64,000 nucleotides of DNA from Gemmatimonadota bacterium (GTDB lineage Bacteria; Gemmatimonadota; Gemmatimonadetes; Longimicrobiales; Gaopeijiaceae). The position numbers and the translations under genes are program-made. Each line of letters begins with the position of its first letter. Position 1 is the first letter of the stretch. The notes beneath the pieces were generated by a model that was not told the DNA's origin, did no database searches, and saw only the letters and a list, made by a program, of their open reading frames with translations. Shown here in pieces: positions 27,009 to 35,266 of this stretch. The stretch covers positions 774,372 through 838,371 of the forward strand of contig JAWKQO010000003.1 in assembly GCA_041390105.1 (NCBI GenBank), written 5' to 3'.

Positions 27009-27361
27009 CCCTTGGCCGCCTCCACCCACCGCTTCCACTCTCCGCTGGCGTCACCCACAGTGAGTTGGCTCTGGTTCCGCACCAGCGGCTGCCTGAGCAA
27101 CAGAGGTTCCTCGACGAGCGTGTCCATCCAACGCTCGTCCGACAGGTGCGCCGCCCTCAGCCCGAGCTCGGCGTAGCGCTTCGAGCTCTCGTCCACCAGA
27201 GAGGTCACGCCGAACTTCTGGACGAAGCGGGAGAGCTCGCCTTTGGAGGGTCCCTTCACCGCGAAGTCCACGAAATGGACCGGGATGCGGCGGTCCGCGA
27301 AGAAGCGAAGGGCTGCGCGTGTCTCCTTGCTCTTCTTGGTTCCGAAGATCTGGATGTTCAC
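27005..27361 (-). CDS. ArsC/Spx-family protein lacking the catalytic cysteine
   Basis: 118-residue thioredoxin-fold protein of the ArsC family (N-terminal MNIQIFGTKKSKETRAALRF and C-terminal LLLRQPLVRN). In ArsC and Spx relatives the first loop carries a cysteine after the Lys-Lys/Asn position; here it is serine (Ser11), and the whole protein has no cysteine. Reductase activity by the usual chemistry is therefore not expected. It overlaps both neighbours by ATGA, so it is a translated member of the operon rather than a relic. Function unknown. Confidence 0.82.
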   Translation of the reverse strand: MNIQIFGTKKSKETRAALRFFADRRIPVHFVDFAVKGPSKGELSRFVQKFGVTSLVDESSKRYAELGLRAAHLSDERWMDTLVEEPLLLRQPLVRNQSQLTVGDASGEWKRWVEAAKG

Positions 27362-28503
27362 GGTCCGACCTCGGGAAACAGGATCGCCTCGATCTTGTCC
27401 GACAACTCGTTTCGGAAATACGGCGCCCCGCTGTCCTCGGCGGGGCCACGACTGGTCACGACCGCCACGATCACGTCCCGATCGAGGTAGTGGTTCAGGA
27501 TGGCGTTGTCGCCCCAGTCCTCATTCCCTCGCGCGTTGAGCACGCGCCCCACGTTCGGCCGTTCGCTCAGGAAGGCGCCGTAGGTGGACGCGCCGAGGGA
27601 CATCTCGTCACGGGGCGTCCAGAGGACCGAGCGCGCCTCGGCGCTGAGCACGTCACCTTCTTCCAGAGCGTGCTCGTACCGGACCAGATCCCGGGCCGTG
27701 ATGAGCAGCCCGGCGGAGGAGAGCATGCCGTAGTTGCGCCGGGTGATCTGACGCCCGAGCGAGCGGAGCGGCTGACTGACCACGTGGGCGTCTCGGACGT
27801 CGACTTCTGCCCAGTGGGCGGCGTGCTCCAGACAGGCCGGCCCGAAGATCTTCTCTGCCAGGAGCCGCTCGTAAGGACGGTCGTACACGGTTTCGAGGAC
27901 GATGCCGAGCAGGTCGTACCCGTCATTCGAGTAGCGAAAGCGCCCGGCGCGCTCGGGATCGGGAGGCGCCTCGCCCAAGGCCGAGAGTGCCTCGGCTCGG
28001 GCGGTCTCCTGCTCGCCGCGGTAGGACGAACCCAGACCCGAGCGGTGGGCCAGCAGATCGGCCAACGTCAACGGGCCCAACGTCCCGGGAGCGTCGGACA
28101 ACACGGTCCCCAGCGAGTCGTCCAGCTCCAGACGGCCCTCCTCCACGGCCTTCATCACCAGCGCGGCCGTGAAGTACTTGGTGATCGACGCGACGTGGAA
28201 CAGAGTGGTCGCGCCGACAGGGACGGCTCCGTCCAGCGCGGCGTTTCCGGCCACCCGATCGTAGATCAGGGCGCCGTCGCGTAGGATCGCGACCCCTCCT
28301 GCAAAGCCTCTCGAGGCCGCATCGTCGACGACTTCGTCGAAGCGCCTCTGCAGCGCTGCATCGATCCGGCGTTCGAGCGGAGCACACTGGCCCACCGACG
28401 CGCCGGCTCGATCGTTCACCGACCGGACACGAGGTGCATTGGTCTGGCTCATCAGGAGCAGCCCGACCCCAAGCGCCGCTCCCACACCCACGATCATCTT
28501 CAT
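27358..28503 (-). CDS. Class C beta-lactamase-family serine hydrolase
   Basis: 381-residue secreted or membrane-anchored hydrolase of the beta-lactamase/D-aminopeptidase/esterase superfamily. The N-terminus is a signal anchor (MIVGVGAALGVGLLLMS). The active-site motifs are SITK (Ser106, Lys109) and YSN (Tyr191 to Asn193). The third motif is not a clear KTG, which argues against a true AmpC beta-lactamase. It may act on peptidoglycan peptides or small esters. First gene of the coupled trio; divergent from the acylase gene by 192 bp. Confidence 0.87.
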   Translation of the reverse strand: MKMIVGVGAALGVGLLLMSQTNAPRVRSVNDRAGASVGQCAPLERRIDAALQRRFDEVVDDAASRGFAGGVAILRDGALIYDRVAGNAALDGAVPVGATTLFHVASITKYFTAALVMKAVEEGRLELDDSLGTVLSDAPGTLGPLTLADLLAHRSGLGSSYRGEQETARAEALSALGEAPPDPERAGRFRYSNDGYDLLGIVLETVYDRPYERLLAEKIFGPACLEHAAHWAEVDVRDAHVVSQPLRSLGRQITRRNYGMLSSAGLLITARDLVRYEHALEEGDVLSAEARSVLWTPRDEMSLGASTYGAFLSERPNVGRVLNARGNEDWGDNAILNHYLDRDVIVAVVTSRGPAEDSGAPYFRNELSDKIEAILFPEVGP

Positions 28504-28695
28504 GGACGGTCCATGCAGAAGTGGCGGAGACGGGCCCGGTCGGCGCGTCTGCGACCGACCCTACCCCGGTGTGGCCGCCCCCGTTACACCACAGCCTCCT
28601 CGTCGATGCCGCAGGACCGGGGCAGCCTGGCCGCTGCGCGGTCCGCTCCCCATGATGGTCCGCGACGATCCGCCCCGACCGCACGGAAGGAAGCC

Positions 28696-31254
28696 ATGCG
28701 CCGTCCGCTCCTCATCCTCGTCGCAGTCCTCCTCGGCGGCACCGCCTTCGGTCCCCGCCCCTCGCCGCTCCAGGGGCAGGCCCCGGCCGTCTCCAGCGCT
28801 GCCGAGACCATTCGCGTGCCCGGGCTGGCCGCGCCCGTCGAGATCCTCAAGGACCGTTGGGGCATCAACCACATCTACGCGGAGAACCAGGCAGACCTGT
28901 TCTTCGCCCAGGGGTACGCGGCTGCCCGCGACCGCACGTTCCAGTTCGAGCTGTGGCGTCGGCAGGCCACGGGTACCGTCGCGGAGATCCTGGGTGCGGC
29001 GGAGGTGGACCGCGACCGCGGCACGCGCCTTTTCATGTTCCGCGGCAATCTCGAGCAGGAGCTCAGCCATTACCATCCGGACGGGGTCGAGATCGTCGAG
29101 TCCTATGTCCGAGGCGTGAACGCCTGGATCGAGGAAACGGAACGCGATCCCACGCTCCTGCCCGTCGAGTTCGAGCTGCTGGGCATTCGGCCGGGTCGCT
29201 GGACACCGGACGTGGTGATCTCACGGCACCAGGGGCTGCTGGGCAACATCGGCGCGGAGTTGGGCTACGGCCGCGCCGTGCACGCGGTAGGCGCCGATCG
29301 GGTGCGCTCGCTCGAGTATTTCCATCCGGCCGCGCCGGGCGATCCCGACCTCACGCTCGATCCCGTCATCGACGGCTCGCTGCTCTCGCAGGATATCCTG
29401 CGGCTGTACAACGCGTTTCGTCGGCCGGTGCAGTTCCGGCCCGAACACATCGTCGACCCCGCGATGCGAAACCGAGCCGATCGCGACGCCGAGGACGGCT
29501 ACGAGCAGCTCGCCGCGGCCACGCGTGCGGAGATCGACCGTCTGAACACCGAAGCGCGCGCCGATATCGGCAGCAACAACTGGGTGGTTGACGGCACGCG
29601 CAGCCTCTCCGGCTTCCCGATGATGGCCAACGACCCGCACCGGGCGCAGGGAGCGCCGTCGCTGCGCTACTGGGCTCATCTGGTGGCACCCGGCTGGAAC
29701 GTGATCGGGGGCGGGGAGCCGACCATTCCTGGCATCTCCATCGGGCACAACGAATACGGCGCCTGGGGCCTGACGGTGTTCAGCACCGACGGGGAAGACC
29801 TGTACGTCTACGAGACCAACCCGGCGGACCCCGACCAGTACCGCTATCAGGGCCGCTGGGAGGATATGCGGGTCGTCGTGGACACGATCCGCGTCAAAGG
29901 GGCCGCGCCGGTCGTGGTCGAGCTCAAATACACGAGGCACGGCCCGGTCGTGCACGAAGACGCGTCGAACCACGTCGCCTACGCCGTGCGCGCCGCCTGG
30001 ATGGAGATCGGCGGCTCTCCCTACCTGGCCAGTTTGCGCATGGACCAGGCGCGCACCTGGGAGGAGTTCGTGGAGGCCTGCAACTACTCCAACATCCCGG
30101 GCGAAAACATGGTGTGGGCCGATCGGGCCGGCACCATCGGCTGGCAGGCCGTGGGGATCGCGCCGATCCGACGCAACTGGAGCGGCCTGGTCCCTGTCCC
30201 GGGCGACGGCCGCTACGAGTGGGACGGCTACCTGCCCATCAGGTCCAAGCCGCACGTGATCAACCCTGCCGTCGGCTACTTCGGCACTGCCAACTCCAAC
30301 CTCACGGCGCTGGACTATCCGCACCGTCGTGAGGCCGTGGGCTGGGAGTGGGCCGACCCCTATCGATGGGCCCGCGTGAACGAGGTGTTGGACGGCGGGC
30401 GGAAGCTCGCGATCGCTGACATGATGCGGTTGCAGACCGACTACACATCGATTCCGGCACGTACGCTGGTTCCCCTGCTGCGGGACGTCTCGTCGGGCAA
30501 CGCCACAGCCGAGGCCGCCCGCCGCATGCTGCTCAACTGGGGGTCGAGCAGCACACGCGATCCCGAGTCCACCGGTCCATTCGTGCTGGAGCCGACCTCG
30601 ATCGAAGCGGGCATCTACGTCGCGTGGGAGCGCGCGCTGCGTGACGAGGTTCGCGACGCCATGGTGCGTCCGGGTGAGCGGGAGCACTTCGGATCGCTTT
30701 CCCTGAAACGGACCCTCGACTGGCTCACTGCCCCGCCGGGCGAGTTCGGAGCCATGGATCCACAGGTGACGGCGGGGCGCACCTCGATCGGTGACCCGCT
30801 CGCAGGGCGGGACGCGCTGCTGGTGAAGGCGCTGGAGGACGCGGTGGCGAGCCTCCGCCGACAGTTGGGCTCGGATATGAAAGGGTGGCGCTACGGCCAG
30901 GAGCGATACAAGCACGCGCTGATCCGCCATCCGCTTTCCGCAGCGGTCAATGCCGGTCTGCGGGCGCGCCTGGATGTCGGCCCGGCTCCCCGCGGGGGCG
31001 ATGGGTCCACCGTGGGCGCCACCGGCGGGGGGGACAACCAGACGTCCGGAGCATCGTTCCGGATCATCGTGGACACCGAGCACTGGGACAACGCGGTCGG
31101 AACGAACACGCCGGGGCAGGCCGGCGACCCCGACGATCCGCACTATCGGGATCTGTTCCCGCTCTGGGCGGCGGACCGCTACTTCCCGGTGGTCTATTCC
31201 CGGGCCCGGGTCGAAGCCGCCACCGAGTCCCGCCAGCGCCTCACGCCGCGCTGA
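28696..31254 (+). CDS. Penicillin acylase family N-terminal nucleophile hydrolase
   Basis: 852-residue secreted amidase, made as a precursor that cleaves itself. Signal peptide (LLILVAVLLGGTAFG), alpha-chain region (VPVEILKDRWGINHIYAEN), a spacer, and the beta-chain nucleophile Ser293 in GSNNWVV. The catalytic Asn region and the C-terminal HYRDLFPLWAADRYFPV block match the family. Members cleave beta-lactam side chains, acyl-homoserine lactones or other N-acyl amides; which one applies is not visible. The ATG at 28696 has GGAAGGA upstream; earlier in-frame starts lead into non-coding-like sequence. Confidence 0.93.
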   Translation: MRRPLLILVAVLLGGTAFGPRPSPLQGQAPAVSSAAETIRVPGLAAPVEILKDRWGINHIYAENQADLFFAQGYAAARDRTFQFELWRRQATGTVAEILGAAEVDRDRGTRLFMFRGNLEQELSHYHPDGVEIVESYVRGVNAWIEETERDPTLLPVEFELLGIRPGRWTPDVVISRHQGLLGNIGAELGYGRAVHAVGADRVRSLEYFHPAAPGDPDLTLDPVIDGSLLSQDILRLYNAFRRPVQFRPEHIVDPAMRNRADRDAEDGYEQLAAATRAEIDRLNTEARADIGSNNWVVDGTRSLSGFPMMANDPHRAQGAPSLRYWAHLVAPGWNVIGGGEPTIPGISIGHNEYGAWGLTVFSTDGEDLYVYETNPADPDQYRYQGRWEDMRVVVDTIRVKGAAPVVVELKYTRHGPVVHEDASNHVAYAVRAAWMEIGGSPYLASLRMDQARTWEEFVEACNYSNIPGENMVWADRAGTIGWQAVGIAPIRRNWSGLVPVPGDGRYEWDGYLPIRSKPHVINPAVGYFGTANSNLTALDYPHRREAVGWEWADPYRWARVNEVLDGGRKLAIADMMRLQTDYTSIPARTLVPLLRDVSSGNATAEAARRMLLNWGSSSTRDPESTGPFVLEPTSIEAGIYVAWERALRDEVRDAMVRPGEREHFGSLSLKRTLDWLTAPPGEFGAMDPQVTAGRTSIGDPLAGRDALLVKALEDAVASLRRQLGSDMKGWRYGQERYKHALIRHPLSAAVNAGLRARLDVGPAPRGGDGSTVGATGGGDNQTSGASFRIIVDTEHWDNAVGTNTPGQAGDPDDPHYRDLFPLWAADRYFPVVYSRARVEAATESRQRLTPR

Positions 31255-31461
31255 ACCCCGGGGCGCTCCGGAGCCGCCCCACCCGGGTCCGCGGGGCCTG
31301 CCTGACACACCTGGGGGGTCGCGGCACGTATCCTTCAGGGAGGGGAGGCCTGACGAGGCCTCGGTGCCGGAAGTGCACGGCACCCGCTCCGGAGCGTCGG
31401 TTCGGCGAGCGCCGCTCGGACGGAGCGAGGGGAAGCGGAGCTCGCCGATCGAGTAGCACCC

Positions 31462-32283
31462 ATGAAGAGTGCATCCCTGGCCCGCTCGGCGGCTCATCTC
31501 TCCCTGTTCGTCCTACTGGCCGCCGCCGTCTCATCCTGCGTGGTCATCGACATCTTCGATGACGATAACGAGGTCAACGACACCCGCTTCGAGGCCACTG
31601 CCTCGTTCCGGCACGTCATCGCTGCGGAGAACCGCTTCCGCCTGCGCCTCGACGGGATCAGCGGCGATATCGACGTGGCCGCGGACCCGGCGGCCACGGA
31701 CGTGACCATCGAGGGCGACCGCACCGTGGGTTCGGAAAGCGTCGCGGATGCCGAGCGCCATCTCGACAACCTGGACGTGCGGGTGGAGACGTCGGCGACC
31801 GAGGTGCATGTGTCCACGATCCAGCCGGAGCACACGCTCGGGCGCAGCTACACCGTCGAGTACCGCATCACGGTGCCGTCCTCGTTCCGATCCACGATCA
31901 CCAACGTGAATGGCAGCGTGGTGGTACGTGGGACCAGCGGACGCGTCGAGGTGACGCACGTCAACGGAGACGTCACGCTGCGCGACGTGGAAGCCGATGT
32001 CGACGTGAACCTGGTGAACGGCCTGATCGACGCCGAGGTGGATCCGCCGCTCGCTGGCCGGGTCGAGCTCACCAATGTCAACGGAAACGTGCTGCTGAGC
32101 GTCCCTGCCGCCATCTCGGCCGATGTGACGGCCTCCGTGACCAACGGATCGATCAGCGTCTCCAACCTCTCCATCCTGGACCCCATCAGCACCAGCCGCA
32201 CGCTGCGGGGGACGCTGGGCGCGGGAGACGGCGTGATCGAGCTGGTCACGGTCAACGGGAACATCACGTTGCGAGGCCGTTGA
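31462..32283 (+). CDS. DUF4097-type beta-helical lipoprotein
   Basis: 273-residue predicted lipoprotein (lipobox AVSSCVV). After an acidic stretch (DDDNEVND), the rest is a repeating beta-strand pattern with recurrent VNG turns (NVNGS, HVNGD, LVNGL, NVNGN, TVNGN), typical of the DUF4097 adhesin-like right-handed helix fold. No enzymatic residues are evident; a surface or periplasmic structural or sensing role is likely. It lies 207 bp after the acylase and 113 bp before a large lipoprotein on the same strand. Confidence 0.83.
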   Translation: MKSASLARSAAHLSLFVLLAAAVSSCVVIDIFDDDNEVNDTRFEATASFRHVIAAENRFRLRLDGISGDIDVAADPAATDVTIEGDRTVGSESVADAERHLDNLDVRVETSATEVHVSTIQPEHTLGRSYTVEYRITVPSSFRSTITNVNGSVVVRGTSGRVEVTHVNGDVTLRDVEADVDVNLVNGLIDAEVDPPLAGRVELTNVNGNVLLSVPAAISADVTASVTNGSISVSNLSILDPISTSRTLRGTLGAGDGVIELVTVNGNITLRGR

Positions 32284-32396
32284 CCGGGGGGGATGGCTCC
32301 CGCGCGGGGGCCGGCCAGGCCTCGCGATGATCGCTTTCGCTCGGTTTTCGGGCGTAGAGGGTGTGTTGTCGCGTTCCCTCTGCACCCGAGCCGATC

Positions 32397-34988
32397 ATGA
32401 CTCGCTTCCCCGTATCTGCGCTCCTCCTCTGTTGTTTGCCCGCCCTCGCCCTGGTAGGAAGCGCGTGCGATTCGGGCGGTGACGACGGGATGGGACCGCC
32501 GCCGCCCTCGGCGACGGTGACCTTCACCACGCCCGCGCCCACCCTCTCGCAGGGGGACACCCTGACCGTGGTGGCCACCGCGAGCGATGGCAGCTCGGTC
32601 ATCTACAGCTCCGCGGACAACGCCGTGGCCACGGTGACGGCGGCCGGTAAGGTGCTTGGTGTCGGGGCGGGGACCGCGACCATCACCGCCGCCGCCAGTG
32701 GGGCCACGGCCACGCTGGTCGTGACCGTGCAGGCGCTGACCCCGTCGCTCTCCATAGGAGCGATCACCAGGAATGGGCAGCCGGTCGACCCGAGCCAGCT
32801 CTCCGGAGCCGTCGTAGTCGAGGTGAGCTACGAGGTGGGCAACGCCTTCGACGGGGAAATCGTGTTGTTCCTCGACAGCCTCCCCGTGGGCCGGGCTCCC
32901 CTCAACGGCGGGGCCGGCCCAGCGCTCTCGGCGGCTGGGGACGCCCTGGGCGGCATGGCCGCTTTCCGCAACGTCACCCAGGGCGTTCAGGAGGTTCCGA
33001 TCTCCATCAGCTCGCTCAACGTCGAGCAGCTGCAGGGCGGCGGGGTGAGCGTGACGGACCTGATCTCGAACGGGCCCGCCGTGCTGGGCGGGCAGCTGCA
33101 GGTCAACGGCGGCGTCGTCGGTACCCCCGCCTCGGGCACCGCCGTGGGGATCGCCAACCAGCCCGCGGCCTACGTCCACCTTCGCGGCCTCTCCACGCAG
33201 GGCACGAACGGCGAGACGGTGTTCGCGCCAACGGCCCTCGACGGCATCTACCTTCCGCGCGGCGACGGGCGCACTCTCCGGGCGCTGGACATCGACATCG
33301 AGAGCATCGAGGTCGTGCGCGGTCCCCAAGGGACCCTGAGATACGGCTCACAAGCCTCGGGGGGCGTGGTCAACGTGACCCTGGACTCTTCCAGATCCTG
33401 GACCCAGGGAGGGAACGCCGTCGGTGGGATCGCCAGTCAGAGGCGTATCACCGGTGTCACCGCGTTCTATACCGACAACACCTCTCAGTCCGTCCAACTC
33501 ATCAACGGCCTCCCTGGCTTGCAAGCACCGTTGCAGGGCACCGATGCCTACTGGGACCTGGCCGGAGCCGAGCACATCGCCTACGGCACGCAGGTCCTAC
33601 CCAGTCAGACCTTCTACGTCCGGTCCGGGATCGACTTCGAGGGCTACGCAGAGGCGAGTGGATTCGGTTGGACGGGCTCGAGTCCCACCATCCAGGATAT
33701 CGGCTGGGAGTCCTCCCTTCAGTGCGACTGGCGAATGGGCCCGACGTTGTCCGCACTGGTGCCGGTCGCGAACAGCGACGCTCTCACGGAGGGACAGGCC
33801 CAGTTCGCCCGCATCGACTGCAGCGGTGCCCTGAACACCACGCAGATCGCCGTCGGCAATCGGTGGTACGGCGACTTCACGCCGCCCACCGGCCAGCTGC
33901 TGGTGGGTGCCAACTACCTGAAGGACCTGGACATCAATCCGACGGGCAAGTCACTCGCCTTCACGGGAACCGACAACCTCAGCGGATTCGACGACCTCTC
34001 GCTGAGCCTGGCGCTGCGCTACACCACCTCCAGCGGCACGTCCTTTCTCGCGGGCTCGGATGACGGACAGGGCGGGGCCAATCTGGATCACGTCTCGCTG
34101 ACGACATCGGGCCGCTACGGTTCCCTGGGCTCCGACGCGGGGTACTACTCACTCGACTGGAGCTACGCCGACAAGGGCGGCACGCTCTCTCCGCGCTACT
34201 CCCTCAAGTACACGTGGGATCTCGACTTCCCTACCGCATCGATCGGTCAGACCCCGAGCAGCGGCACAGCCGGGCAGGAGCTCGAGTTCACCTGGAGCCT
34301 CTCCGACGCGTTCGACCTGCGCTCCTCCCGAGCCTGGCTGCGCTACGATGCTCAAACCGCCATCGGTTCGCTTCCTGAAGTGGTGGGTCAGCCGTACGAC
34401 AACCAGTGGACGACCCAGGTATCCGGCTCCTGGAAGGCGCCCCTGATCGGCAGCTACCGAACCATGACCAACGGCGTGGGGCCGAGTGGCACCAGCTTGA
34501 GGCCGGAGGCCATCTACGCCGGCGGCTTCGACGCGGGAGGGAACTCCACCTACGCCTGGGAGGACGTCTCCGGCCGGTACACGACGGTCGGCATGGAGGT
34601 CTGGAAGATGAACGCCTACGACTGGTTGAGCCTCAACGTAGGGGCGTTCACCATCCAGGCCGAGAACGACACGCGCACTGTCGAAGTCGAGGCGCGCACG
34701 GCCGGCACTCCCATCGCCACGGTGGCGCAGCTCTACGCGCGCCAGCCCAGCGCACCGGGGGACATGCGCTGGGTCATGTTCCCGGTCTCCGACATGGTGC
34801 CCATCACCGTGCAGGACAACGGCGGCTGGTACCAGGAATTCGCGAATCCCGTGCTGGATACCGGCAAGTATCCGCTTGACGGGACCGTGGGTGCGCTCGA
34901 GCTGTTCGCCTTCCTGTTCGACAAGGACTACAACGTGCTGGGCAGCACTCCCAAGCAGTTCACGGTTGCGCCCGGCGGAGGGAACTGA
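32397..34988 (+). CDS. Large Ig-like-domain lipoprotein containing a TonB-receptor plug signature
   Basis: 863-residue predicted lipoprotein (lipobox GSACD, Cys24). Residues about 40-112 form a Big_2-type Ig-like domain (DNAVATVTAAGKVLGVGAGTAT); about 113-215 look like a second Ig-like unit. Residues about 258-330 match a TonB-dependent receptor plug: HLRGLSTQG, ALDGIYLPRG, then DIESIEVVRGPQGTLRYGSQ and SGGVVNVTL. The remaining 530 residues are beta-rich with Ig-like features and lack the aromatic C-terminus of outer-membrane barrels. The ATG at 32397 gives the lipoprotein signal. Function unknown. Confidence 0.8.
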   Translation: MTRFPVSALLLCCLPALALVGSACDSGGDDGMGPPPPSATVTFTTPAPTLSQGDTLTVVATASDGSSVIYSSADNAVATVTAAGKVLGVGAGTATITAAASGATATLVVTVQALTPSLSIGAITRNGQPVDPSQLSGAVVVEVSYEVGNAFDGEIVLFLDSLPVGRAPLNGGAGPALSAAGDALGGMAAFRNVTQGVQEVPISISSLNVEQLQGGGVSVTDLISNGPAVLGGQLQVNGGVVGTPASGTAVGIANQPAAYVHLRGLSTQGTNGETVFAPTALDGIYLPRGDGRTLRALDIDIESIEVVRGPQGTLRYGSQASGGVVNVTLDSSRSWTQGGNAVGGIASQRRITGVTAFYTDNTSQSVQLINGLPGLQAPLQGTDAYWDLAGAEHIAYGTQVLPSQTFYVRSGIDFEGYAEASGFGWTGSSPTIQDIGWESSLQCDWRMGPTLSALVPVANSDALTEGQAQFARIDCSGALNTTQIAVGNRWYGDFTPPTGQLLVGANYLKDLDINPTGKSLAFTGTDNLSGFDDLSLSLALRYTTSSGTSFLAGSDDGQGGANLDHVSLTTSGRYGSLGSDAGYYSLDWSYADKGGTLSPRYSLKYTWDLDFPTASIGQTPSSGTAGQELEFTWSLSDAFDLRSSRAWLRYDAQTAIGSLPEVVGQPYDNQWTTQVSGSWKAPLIGSYRTMTNGVGPSGTSLRPEAIYAGGFDAGGNSTYAWEDVSGRYTTVGMEVWKMNAYDWLSLNVGAFTIQAENDTRTVEVEARTAGTPIATVAQLYARQPSAPGDMRWVMFPVSDMVPITVQDNGGWYQEFANPVLDTGKYPLDGTVGALELFAFLFDKDYNVLGSTPKQFTVAPGGGN

Positions 34989-35120
34989 GGGAGGGGAGTC
35001 GTTGCGGCCAGCACCCAGCCGCGGTAGGACCGACGAACGCGGACCCCTACCTCGACCCGCCACAAGCCGCTGTGGCCCGGTCCCCTCGGGGGCCGGCTGC
35101 AGTGAGGCCCGGGCGGCTTC

Positions 35121-35148
35121 GGACTCCGCACATGTACTCACGGAGTCC
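35121..35148. repeat. Inverted repeat downstream of the Ig-like lipoprotein
   Basis: GGACTCCG (35121-35128) and CGGAGTCC (35141-35148) form a perfect 8-bp stem with a 12-base loop, in the 278-bp gap between convergent genes. It may end transcription from the left; there is no T-run. Confidence 0.4.
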
Positions 35149-35219
35149 CTCCGAAACGAAGGTGCGTTTTCGCAGGGCGACGAGCTGTTCTGGAAGCTCT
35201 ACGAGGAGCGGCGCGGACC

Positions 35220-35240
35220 CCTCACGCCCTGCGCGTGAGG
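35220..35240 (-). terminator. Hairpin downstream of the ZnuD-like gene
   Basis: CCTCACGC (35220-35227) pairs with GCGTGAGG (35233-35240) around a 5-base loop, 27 bp beyond the stop of the leftward TonB receptor gene. No T-run follows. Confidence 0.35.
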
Positions 35241-35266
35241 AGTCCCGAGCGCGCTCCGGTCACTCC

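Noticed and set aside
27358..28503. Antibiotic-resistance beta-lactamase
   Set aside because: SxxK and YxN motifs are present but no clear KTG, and the family includes many peptidases and esterases; resistance cannot be inferred.
29221..31497. 758-residue minus-strand frame opposite the acylase gene
   Set aside because: It is His/Arg/Gly-rich with no domain pattern; the plus strand carries the acylase with a signal peptide and catalytic serine.
32397..34988. Annotation as a complete TonB-dependent receptor
   Set aside because: It has a lipobox and Ig-like domains and lacks a C-terminal barrel strand; only the plug segment fits.
34876..35238. Plus-strand frame ending in a plausible helix after the Ig-like lipoprotein
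   Set aside because: It overlaps the 3' part of that gene in another frame, and there is no start codon or ribosome site near the protein-like tail.
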